This document shows positions 26,918 through 35,455 of a stretch of DNA of 64,000 nucleotides, piece after piece (positions within the stretch are counted from its first letter, which is position 1; each line of letters starts with the position of its first letter). Position numbers and translations under genes: made by a program. A model generated the notes under the pieces. The model was not told where the DNA came from, did not search any database, and worked only from the letters and a program-made list of their open reading frames with translations. The stretch is from Skermanella sp. TT6 (GTDB taxonomy: Bacteria > Pseudomonadota > Alphaproteobacteria > Azospirillales > Azospirillaceae): positions 4,986,001 through 5,050,000 of the forward strand of contig NZ_CP067420.1 in NCBI RefSeq assembly GCF_016653635.2, given 5' to 3'.

Positions 26918-27115
26918 TCAGAAGGCGGCATCGAGGAGTCGGCGCGCCAGGCGATCGGCCGGCGGGACCGGCCGGCCTGCGCCGAAGTCGCGGAGCGGCT
27001 TCGCCGATTCGAAGCCGTGGATTTCGGGGATCGGCGCCCCCCTTGCCTCGGCCTGCGGCGATCCGCGGAAAGCTTCTTCCCGGCATGGTCTGCGAAATGC
27101 GCGGCGGTCCGACAT
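26918..27115 (-). CDS. Possible small protein (65 aa), unknown
   Basis: The 616 bp between rpmI and the PagL-like gene have no recognisable gene. The best candidate is this 65 aa frame, starting MSDRRAFRR, with GGAGAA 5 bp before the ATG. Its second half has the high third-position GC typical of the window. A second frame (26722-26931, 69 aa, starting MPPSDGEAV) overlaps its end by 14 bp, and the rpmI promoter lies within the end of that second frame. Both could be chance frames in GC-rich DNA, or pieces of a decayed gene. Frames on the opposite strand look less protein-like. No homologue is recognised. Confidence 0.25.
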   Translation of the reverse strand: MSDRRAFRRPCREEAFRGSPQAEARGAPIPEIHGFESAKPLRDFGAGRPVPPADRLARRLLDAAF

Positions 27116-27220
27116 GGGTGTTCTCCGGTCTGCATGCCCGGATGAATGATACCCGCGGAGCCCCGGCCGACTAACCCGGACGCGGTCGTATACTGCTAAA
27201 ATTAGATGCATATATGCCGA

Positions 27221-27238
27221 GGTCCGGCGCGCCGGACC
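27221..27238 (-). terminator. Perfect palindrome after the PagL-like gene
   Basis: GGTCCGGCGCGCCGGACC is an 18-bp perfect palindrome (7-bp stem with CGCG loop) starting 5 bp after the stop of the minus-strand gene at 27244. There is no T-run after it, so terminator function is only likely. Confidence 0.45.
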
Positions 27239-27243
27239 GGCGG

Positions 27244-27798
27244 CTACTTCCCGCCGAACGGAACCGCCAGCGTGAAGTTCAGCACTTCGCCGCTGTCACC
27301 CGTCGAGGTGCCGACCTGGGCCGGATTGGTCACGTGGAAGTATGTCGCACCCAACCGCCAGTCGTTCGAGAATTCGTAGGCGGCGGCGATGCCGGTGCGG
27401 ATCTCGATCTGTCCATTGTTCGGATCGGTCGGGTCGCGGATCTCGCCCCTGTCGGCGACCCCGGCCGCGATGCTCGGCGTAAAGATGAAGCTCTCGCCCA
27501 GCGACAGTTCAAGGCCGATGCCGCCCTGGGTGCCGCCGGAAATGACCGCGTTGCGGTCGCTGGGCGCCAGGGCCGAGCCGGCCGATTCGGGGACGAACAG
27601 CCAGTATTTGAGCCCCAGGCCCCACTCCAGCTGGACGTTGGAATTGGGCTCGGCCGGCTTCAGGTCGAAATAGCCCACGCCGCCGGTGATGTATTCCGGC
27701 TTCGGCTGGGTGGAATTGATCTGGGCCGTGGCCTCGGCTGCCGTCAGGCAGAATCCAAGCGCGACCACGACTGCCATCATGCGACGCATCTGGATCAC
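27244..27798 (-). CDS. PagL-like outer-membrane beta-barrel (acyloxyacyl hydrolase-related)
   Basis: This 184 aa protein has a signal peptide (cleavage after ATAQ) and a series of alternating amphipathic strands (GGVGYFDL, EWGLGLKYWLF, GGIGLELSLG, TGIAAAYEF, WRLGATYFH), consistent with a small outer-membrane barrel. The C-terminal YFHVTNP...GEVLNFTLAVPF resembles the PagL lipid A 3-O-deacylase active region, where the catalytic His and Ser are two residues apart and a Glu follows. Here the Ser position is Thr (HVT) and the Glu is 16 residues after the His. It may modify lipid A, have altered activity, or be structural. The barrel call is firm, the family fairly likely, the activity uncertain. 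Confidence 0.6.
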   Translation of the reverse strand: MIQMRRMMAVVVALGFCLTAAEATAQINSTQPKPEYITGGVGYFDLKPAEPNSNVQLEWGLGLKYWLFVPESAGSALAPSDRNAVISGGTQGGIGLELSLGESFIFTPSIAAGVADRGEIRDPTDPNNGQIEIRTGIAAAYEFSNDWRLGATYFHVTNPAQVGTSTGDSGEVLNFTLAVPFGGK

Positions 27799-27890
27799 AA
27801 AGCCCCCTGTTCTGAAGCGCGGGACCTAGCATATAGGCGGAAGTGTAACATCTGGTAAATAGTGCATGCGGCGATGCAATACACTCACCC

Positions 27891-28841
27891 TCAGGCCAGA
27901 TGCTTGAATTTTTCCGTAGCCGCAACGAGGGCAGCCCGAATGCCCGGCTCCATGGCCGAATGTCCCGCATCCGGAACGATCACGTAGTCGGCTTCCGGCC
28001 ATGCGCGATGCAGTTCGTCCGCGGTGGCGATCGGACAGACGATGTCGTATCGGCCCTGGACGATCACCGCGGGGATCCCGCGGATCCGGCCGAGACCTTC
28101 CAGCAGGCGGTTCTCCGGCGTGAACAGGTTGTTGCGGAAGTAGTGGGCTTCGATCCGGGCGAGGCCGAGGGCGTGGGTATCCTCGCCGGAGGCGGAGAGG
28201 AGCTCCGGGCTGGGCAGCAAGGTCGAGCAGGCGCCCTCGTAGACGCTCCAGACCCGGGCCGCCGCCATGCGCATGCCGTAGTCGGAGCCGGTCAGCCGCC
28301 GGTAGTAGGACTCGAGCAGGTCTCCGCGCTCCTCGGCGGGCAGGAAATTGGAGAAGTTGGCCCAGGCTTCCGGAAAGATCGTCCTCATGTGGTACAGGAA
28401 CCACTGGATCTCCGACCGGCGCATCAGGAAGATGCCGCGCAGCATCAGGCTGATGCAGCGCTTCGGGTGCGCCTGCGCATAGGCCAGTCCCAGGGTGCTG
28501 CCCCAGGACCCGCCGAACACGTGCCAGCGCTCGATGCCCAGTTCGGTCCGGAGCTGTTCGAGGTCGGCGATCAGGTGGTCGGTGGTATTATCGCGGATCT
28601 CCCCCAGCGGGGTCGAGCGCCCGGCGCCGCGCTGGTCCATGATGACGATACGGTAATGGGACGGGTCGAAGAAACGCCGGTGCGTGGGCGACGCCCCGGC
28701 GCCCGGCCCGCCGTGCAGGAAGACCACCGGTACGCCGCGCGGGTTGCCCGACTGTTCCCAGTAGAGGGTATGGATCGCATCGACCTGGAGCAGACCGGTC
28801 TGGTATGGATCGAGCGGAGGGAACAACTCGGTGCGGGGCAT
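27891..28841 (-). CDS. pip: Proline iminopeptidase
   Basis: This 316 aa alpha/beta hydrolase of the S33 family cleaves N-terminal proline from peptides in the cytoplasm. The nucleophile elbow is GGSWGSTL, the oxyanion region is HGGPGAG, and a conserved MDQRGAGRS follows; the late Asp and His lie in QGRYDIVCP and DAGHSAMEP. The N-terminus (ELFPPLDPYQTGLLQV) is typical of the family. The frame is open far upstream (to 29276), but that stretch lies antisense to the divergent nuclease-like gene and is not real. The start at 28841 lies only 13 bp from the start of that divergent gene. Confidence 0.93.
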   Translation of the reverse strand: MPRTELFPPLDPYQTGLLQVDAIHTLYWEQSGNPRGVPVVFLHGGPGAGASPTHRRFFDPSHYRIVIMDQRGAGRSTPLGEIRDNTTDHLIADLEQLRTELGIERWHVFGGSWGSTLGLAYAQAHPKRCISLMLRGIFLMRRSEIQWFLYHMRTIFPEAWANFSNFLPAEERGDLLESYYRRLTGSDYGMRMAAARVWSVYEGACSTLLPSPELLSASGEDTHALGLARIEAHYFRNNLFTPENRLLEGLGRIRGIPAVIVQGRYDIVCPIATADELHRAWPEADYVIVPDAGHSAMEPGIRAALVAATEKFKHLA

Positions 28842-28854
28842 AGGAGCGGGCCGT

Positions 28855-29724
28855 ATGAAGTGGAGCGGATTGAAGTCTATGGGACGGCGCGCACCGTGGC
28901 AAAGCCGCGTTGCACGGGCAACAGAAAACGGACCGGCCATTTTGGCGCGGGCGATCGCCCTGGCCGCCCTGCTGTTCCAGTCCTGGACCGGCACGGCCGC
29001 GGCGGACTTGCCCCGCGACCTGGCGAGGGGGGCTGCCGCGACCGTGGTCGAGGTGATCGACGGCGACACCGTGGTGCTGGATACCGGCGGCGAGGTGCGG
29101 CTGGTCGGCATCCAGGCGCCCAAGCTGCCCCTCGGCCGGCCGAACTTCAAGGAATGGCCGCTGGCGCGCGAAGCGAAGGCGGAACTGGAGAAGCTGGTTC
29201 TCGGCCGGCGCGTGACGCTGTCCCACGGCGGCGCCCGGGGCGACCGCCACGGCCGGATTCTCGCCCACCTGCACACCGAAGACGGGACCTGGGCGCAAGG
29301 GGAGATGCTGGGCCGCGGCCTCGCCCGCGTCTACACCTTCCCCGACAACCGCGCCGCGGCGAACGAGATGCTCGGCCGGGAAACGGCAGCCAGGGAAGCC
29401 AAGCTAGGGATCTGGACGCTCGGCTACTACCGCGTACAGGACGCGGACGGCAAGGTCGGTCCCCCGGACACGTACCAGCTCGTCGAAGGTACGGTCAGGC
29501 AGGTCGCGGACGTACGGGGCCGCATCTTCCTGAATTTCGGCGAGGACTACCGCAAGGATTTCACCGCCACGGTGGCGCCGAAGGACGTCCGGACCTTCTC
29601 GGCGTCCGGAGTGGACATCGAGTCGCTGCAAGGGAAGAAGCTCAGGCTGCGGGGCTGGCTGTACGAGCGGAACGGCCCCGCCATGGACCTGACCCATCCG
29701 GAACAGGTCGAGGTGCTGGAGTGA
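28855..29724 (+). CDS. Staphylococcal-nuclease-fold protein with altered active site
   Basis: This 289 aa protein has a membrane or signal segment (about 28-50, ending TAAA) and then an SNase-like OB fold (about 62-165). The IDGDTV motif with the calcium-site Asp residues and the later DRHGR arginine are present. However, the segment equivalent to VDTPE in staphylococcal nuclease reads IQAPK (86-90), so the calcium ligand Asp40 and general base Glu43 are Gln and Lys. Normal nuclease activity is therefore doubtful. The C-terminal 100 residues form a second conserved domain. ATG 28855 has AGGAG 8 bp upstream; ATG 28831 would overlap pip. It is probably exported to the periplasm. Family call strong, catalysis doubtful. 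Confidence 0.8.
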   Translation: MKWSGLKSMGRRAPWQSRVARATENGPAILARAIALAALLFQSWTGTAAADLPRDLARGAAATVVEVIDGDTVVLDTGGEVRLVGIQAPKLPLGRPNFKEWPLAREAKAELEKLVLGRRVTLSHGGARGDRHGRILAHLHTEDGTWAQGEMLGRGLARVYTFPDNRAAANEMLGRETAAREAKLGIWTLGYYRVQDADGKVGPPDTYQLVEGTVRQVADVRGRIFLNFGEDYRKDFTATVAPKDVRTFSASGVDIESLQGKKLRLRGWLYERNGPAMDLTHPEQVEVLE

Positions 29725-29759
29725 CCGCGCCGCAGGCGTCCTCCCGGCCGCCAAAGGAA

Positions 29760-29793
29760 AATGGCGGCCGGGTCTTCCGACCCGGCCGCCATT
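29760..29793 (-). terminator. Strong terminator between convergent nuclease-like gene and clpX
   Basis: A perfect 15-bp stem (29760-29774 with 29779-29793) closes a TTCC loop. On the minus strand it is followed by TTTTCC, a good clpX terminator; on the plus strand only CTTCC follows, so it may also help end the opposing transcript. Confidence 0.85.
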
Positions 29794-29814
29794 CTTCCGG
29801 AACCGTCAGGGACG

Positions 29815-31059
<1,245 letters not shown>

Positions 31060-31465
31060 ATCCGGGCTGTACCTTGGTCCCTGCGAGCAACCGGAACTGC
31101 ATCACGACTCGATGCGGCGAAGCGGTGTGGATTGTCCGCGTCTATCCACAATGTATGGTGCATCCCCAACAGTTAACAGTTCCGAGGTGGATTTTCTGCG
31201 TAGAAGGTTCCAGCCTGTTGCAGCACTGCACGATCATACCAGTCCTGCACACCTTTCATGCCAGCGTCAACACGACGCATGACATAGAACGCCGTTGGCC
31301 TGTAAGCGGTTCGGTATGCCGTGGCATGCATGACACGCTACCACGCCTCCGGTCACACGCCATCATGCAAAACCTCCTGAAGCGCGGGCGCACCCGTCTG
31401 AACCGCCGGTCGCCCCCCTACGATCGCGATTGCCGCCGGGGTCGCCACCGGGTAAGTTCCCGGCC
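31060..31465. other. Intergenic region between clpX and a cyclase gene
   Basis: About 400 bp with lower GC than its surroundings separate two divergent genes. I see no coding frame. It holds a tandem 7-mer (AACAGTT twice, 31168-31181), a short palindrome near 31316 and scattered AT-rich hexamers that could serve as promoters for both directions. None gives a convincing -35/-10 pair. Confidence 0.4.
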
Positions 31466-33385
31466 ATGACCGAAGCGGCCGACCACGCACCGACACCCTT
31501 GGTCGCTCCCCCCGCCGCCCTGATGCCGACCTCCCCGATGACCGGGCAGGCCGCCGGACGGCGCCGCCGCCTGCGTCTGCCGATCGCCGCCGTGCTCGTG
31601 GCGGGGTTCGGCACCCTGATGCTGGCCGCGGTGGCAAGCGTCCTCATCCTGGGGCTCAGCAGCGCCGGGCGCAACACTTTTGCCTTGCTGAACGACAAGG
31701 CCGACTTGGCGATCGACAATGTCGTGGTGAGGGTCCGCCACCAGCTCGATCCGGCGCGCGATCAGATCACGTACCTGAACCGGCTGATCGAAAGCGGAAA
31801 ACTGGATCCGGATGATCCGGAAGCCATGCGCGACACCTTGCGCGGGGCGCTGGCCGCGACGCCCCAGGTGACCGGGATCGGCTTCGCGCCTCTCAACCAG
31901 ATAATGACGAGGGCCGGCCGAATCAACGGCGAGATGGTGGAGAGCACGCTCGACCTGTCCGCCTCGCCCGAGATGACCGCGGCCATGGCGGAGGCCAGGG
32001 ACCGCCAGGGTCCTTTCTGGGTCGAGCCGATGTGGTCGCCCGAGGTGAAGACGACGCTGCTGACCGTGCGCATGGGGGTGCGGCGCGACGACCGCTTCAT
32101 CGGCATGCTGATCGTCGGGGTCTCCATCGGCGACCTCTCGCGCTTCCTGTCGGAACTGTACGTCGACGAGGGGCTCAGCGCCTTCGTCCTCTACGGCCGG
32201 GAGCACGTGCTGGCCCACCAGGCGCTGCGCTACAAGGAATTCGACTTTTCCGACCATGGCGGCGGACTGCCGCTGCCGCGGATCGACCAGGTCGACGACC
32301 CGGTGCTCGCCAGCCTGTGGCGCAACAGCCGGCCGGCGGACACCTTCGCGATCCCCGGACGCAACTCGGCCAACGCCGAGGTGGTCGAGATCGGCGACGA
32401 CAGCCACCTGTTCCTGCTGCGCACGCTGGAGGGCTACGGCGCCCAGCCCTGGACCGTCGGTATCAATTACCGCCTGGACGAGGTCGGGGTGGAGGTCGAG
32501 CGGCTGTGGACGACCGGGCTGGTCGGATTCGGCATCCTGCTGGTGTCGGTCGGCGCCGCCCTGTGGATCGGGCGTGCCATCAGCCGCCAGATCGCCCGCC
32601 TGGCCGCGGCGGCGGCCAGCGTCAGCGCGCTCGACTTCCGCGGCGCCCCGACCCTGCCCGACAGCCGCTTCCGCGAGCTGGCGAACGCGGCGGACGCCTT
32701 CAATTCCATGGTCGCCGGGCTGCGCTGGTTCGAGACCTATGTTCCCAAGGGGCTGGTGCTGCGCCTGATCCGCCGCAGCGCCCAGGGCGGCGGCACGTCG
32801 GGCCTCGTCTCGGAGGAACGGCAGGTGACCGTGATGTTCACCGACATCCGGGGCTTCAGCACCCTGGCGGAGGATCTCGGCGCCGCCGAGACCGCGGCCC
32901 TGCTGAACAGCCACTTCACCCTGCTGGCCACCTGCATCGAGGCCGAGGGCGGCACGGTGGACAAGTTCATCGGCGACGCGATCATGGCGTTCTGGGGCGC
33001 CCCGGAAGTCCAGCACGACCATGCCGCGCGCGCTCTCCGCGCGGCCCGCGCCATGGCGCTGGCGCTGCGGGCCGACAACGCCAAGCGCATCGCGGTCGGC
33101 CTGCCGGCGGTGCGGATCCGCGTCGGCCTGCACAGCGGCCCGGTGGTGGTCGGCAACATCGGCTCGGCCAGCAGGATCAACTACACCATCGTCGGCGACA
33201 GCGTGAACACGGCCGCCCGGATCGAGGAACTGGGCACCGCGATGCAGGGCGATGCCGAGATCATCGTGCTGGTGGGCGCCACGACCGCGGCGGAGAGCGG
33301 CGGCTGCGTCCCGCTCAGCCCGCTGGGTCCCCAGAGACTGCGCGGGCGAAGCGGCCGGGTCGAGGTGTTCAGGCTGGACGCCTGA
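31466..33385 (+). CDS. Membrane-bound class III adenylate/guanylate cyclase
   Basis: This 639 aa protein has a cytoplasmic tail rich in Pro/Ala, a membrane helix (about 40-65), a Cache-like periplasmic sensor domain (about 70-330), a second helix (about 340-365), a HAMP-like linker and a C-terminal class III cyclase domain (about 440-630). The catalytic metal aspartates are in FTDIRGF and FIGDAIMAFWG; the substrate-binding Lys is in VDKFIGD, and NYTIVGDSVNTAARIE carries the second substrate Asp and the transition-state Asn/Arg. It should make a cyclic nucleotide, most likely cAMP, in response to an extracellular signal. ATG 31466 is chosen because the upstream TTG extension lacks support. It converges on htpG with 24 bp between. 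Confidence 0.9.
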   Translation: MTEAADHAPTPLVAPPAALMPTSPMTGQAAGRRRRLRLPIAAVLVAGFGTLMLAAVASVLILGLSSAGRNTFALLNDKADLAIDNVVVRVRHQLDPARDQITYLNRLIESGKLDPDDPEAMRDTLRGALAATPQVTGIGFAPLNQIMTRAGRINGEMVESTLDLSASPEMTAAMAEARDRQGPFWVEPMWSPEVKTTLLTVRMGVRRDDRFIGMLIVGVSIGDLSRFLSELYVDEGLSAFVLYGREHVLAHQALRYKEFDFSDHGGGLPLPRIDQVDDPVLASLWRNSRPADTFAIPGRNSANAEVVEIGDDSHLFLLRTLEGYGAQPWTVGINYRLDEVGVEVERLWTTGLVGFGILLVSVGAALWIGRAISRQIARLAAAAASVSALDFRGAPTLPDSRFRELANAADAFNSMVAGLRWFETYVPKGLVLRLIRRSAQGGGTSGLVSEERQVTVMFTDIRGFSTLAEDLGAAETAALLNSHFTLLATCIEAEGGTVDKFIGDAIMAFWGAPEVQHDHAARALRAARAMALALRADNAKRIAVGLPAVRIRVGLHSGPVVVGNIGSASRINYTIVGDSVNTAARIEELGTAMQGDAEIIVLVGATTAAESGGCVPLSPLGPQRLRGRSGRVEVFRLDA

Positions 33386-33409
33386 GCACCCCTCCCTTCC
33401 CGGCCGTCT

Positions 33410-35290
33410 CTAGGCCGCCAAGCCCAGGCCCTTCTCCATCACCAGCGCCAGGCGGCGCGAGAAGGCGGCCGGATCCGGGATCGGCTCGCCCTCGACGATG
33501 CGGGCCTGGTCGAGCAGCAGCCAGGCGACGTCCTCGATGTTGTCGGAGAGACCCTCCTTCGCCGCCATCCCGGTCAGCCGGCGGATCAGCGGGTGGGTCG
33601 GGTTGACCTCCAGGATGCGCTTGGCGCCGCCGTCGAGCTGGCGGTGCTGCTTCAGCAGGCGCTCCAGGTGCATGTCCATGTCGCCCTCGTCGGCCACTAG
33701 GCAGACCGGGCTGTCCGTCAGCCGCTCGGAGATCCGGACGTCCTTTACCGAGTCGGCCAGGGTCAGCTTCAGCGCCGCGACCAGGCTGCCCAGGTCGTTC
33801 TCGGCGGGCTTCTCCTCTTCCTTCTTCTCGGGCTCGCTCTCGGCCTTGATCTTGGACAGGTCGGCGCCGCCGCGGGTGACCGACTTGAACTTCTTCTCCT
33901 TGTACTCGGCGACCGAGGGGATCCAGAACTCGTCCACCGGGTCGGTCAGGAGCAGCACCTCGACGCCGCGGGCCTTGAAGCCCTCCAGCTGCGGGCTGCG
34001 GCGAAGCGCCTCGATGTCGTCGCCGGTGATGTAGAAGATCGCGTCCTGGCCTTCCTTCATGCGGCCGACATAGTCGTCCAGCGAGACCAGCCCGTCGGAG
34101 CCCGTGCTGCGGAAGCGCATCAGCCTGGTCAGCTGCTCGCGGTGTTCGTAGTCCTCGTACAGGCCTTCCTTCAGGACGGCGCCGAAGTTCTCCCAGAACG
34201 ACGCGTACGATTCGGCCTGCTCAGCGTCGTCGGCCTTCTTCACGAGGTCGCCCAGCACGCGGCGGACGATGCCGGCGCGGATCTTGGCCAGCATCGGGTT
34301 GTGCTGGAGCATCTCGCGGCTGATGTTGAGCGGCAGGTCCTCGCTGTCCACCACGCCGCGCAGGAACCGCAGGTACGGCGGCAGCAGCCCCTCGGCCTCG
34401 TCGGTGATGAAGACGCGCTTGACGTACAGCTTCACCCGGTGCCGCCGGTCGGGGTTGAACAGGTCGAACGGCTTGGCCGAGGGAACGAACAGCAGGCTGG
34501 TGTATTCGATCTTGCCTTCGGCCCGCCAGTGCAGGGTCAGCCAGGGATCGTCGAAGGCGTGGCCGACATGGTGGTAGAATTCCTTGTACTCGTCGGCCGT
34601 GATCTCGTTCCTGGACCGGGTCCACAGCGCCGAGGCCCTGTTCAGCGCCTGGGCGTCGGCGGCGTCGCCGAACAGGATCGGCAAGGCGATATGGTCGCTG
34701 TATTTCTGGACGATCCGCCGCAGCCGGTGTTCCTCCAGGAACTCGCCCTCGTCGGCCTTCAGGTGCAGCACGACTCGGGTGCCGCGCGGGGCCTCATCCG
34801 CCTCGCTGACCGTGAACTCGCCGCGCCCGTCCGAGACCCAGCGCCAGCCCTGGCTCTCGCCCGCCTTGCGGGTCAGCACCTCGACCTTGTCCGACACCAT
34901 GAAGGCCGAATAGAAGCCGACGCCGAACTGGCCGATCAGGCCGATGTCCTTCTTGGCGTCGCCGGTCAGCTTGTTCATGAAGGCCGCGGTGCCCGACCGC
35001 GCGATGGTCCCCAGGTTCTCGATCAGATCCTCGCGGTTCATGCCGATGCCGTTGTCCGCCACCGTCAGGGTCTTGGCGTCGGCGTCGGTCAGCAGGCGGA
35101 TCTTGAGGTCGGGATCGTCAGCCGAAAGCTCCGGCTGGGTCAGGGCGGCGTAGCGCAGACGGTCGCAGGCGTCGGATGCGTTCGAGATCAGCTCGCGCAG
35201 GAACACCTCCTTCTCGCTGTAGAGGGAGTGCGCGACCATGTCGAGCAGGCGGCTGACCTCGGCCTGGAAACTGAGCCGTTCCTCGGACAT
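33410..35290 (-). CDS. htpG: Molecular chaperone HtpG (Hsp90)
   Basis: This 626 aa Hsp90 homologue has the N-terminal GHKL ATPase domain (ELISNASDACDRLR, DNGIGM, GQFGVGFYSAFMV), the middle client-binding domain (RGVVDSEDLPLNISREMLQ) and the C-terminal dimerisation domain (HPLIRRL near the end). A short charged linker (ESEPEKKEEEKPAEN) lies near residue 490. ATG 35290 has GAAGGTGA upstream. The frame runs on upstream across the divergent helicase gene, which is an antisense artefact. In this clade htpG is usually heat-inducible; I could not find a convincing heat-shock promoter by eye. Confidence 0.98.
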   Translation of the reverse strand: MSEERLSFQAEVSRLLDMVAHSLYSEKEVFLRELISNASDACDRLRYAALTQPELSADDPDLKIRLLTDADAKTLTVADNGIGMNREDLIENLGTIARSGTAAFMNKLTGDAKKDIGLIGQFGVGFYSAFMVSDKVEVLTRKAGESQGWRWVSDGRGEFTVSEADEAPRGTRVVLHLKADEGEFLEEHRLRRIVQKYSDHIALPILFGDAADAQALNRASALWTRSRNEITADEYKEFYHHVGHAFDDPWLTLHWRAEGKIEYTSLLFVPSAKPFDLFNPDRRHRVKLYVKRVFITDEAEGLLPPYLRFLRGVVDSEDLPLNISREMLQHNPMLAKIRAGIVRRVLGDLVKKADDAEQAESYASFWENFGAVLKEGLYEDYEHREQLTRLMRFRSTGSDGLVSLDDYVGRMKEGQDAIFYITGDDIEALRRSPQLEGFKARGVEVLLLTDPVDEFWIPSVAEYKEKKFKSVTRGGADLSKIKAESEPEKKEEEKPAENDLGSLVAALKLTLADSVKDVRISERLTDSPVCLVADEGDMDMHLERLLKQHRQLDGGAKRILEVNPTHPLIRRLTGMAAKEGLSDNIEDVAWLLLDQARIVEGEPIPDPAAFSRRLALVMEKGLGLAA

Positions 35291-35455
35291 TGCAGTATCA
35301 CCTTCGGATATAGGTTCGGTGCCTTGAGCAGGCTGATGGTAAGGTGCGCCAGATATGTGAAATGCCGCGAAAAGCTGCAACCCCTTCCGGCACCGGAGCG
35401 TGAGGGGCGATAACGCCCCTTGCAATGCAGCACGCGAACCCCAATGCTCTCCCCC

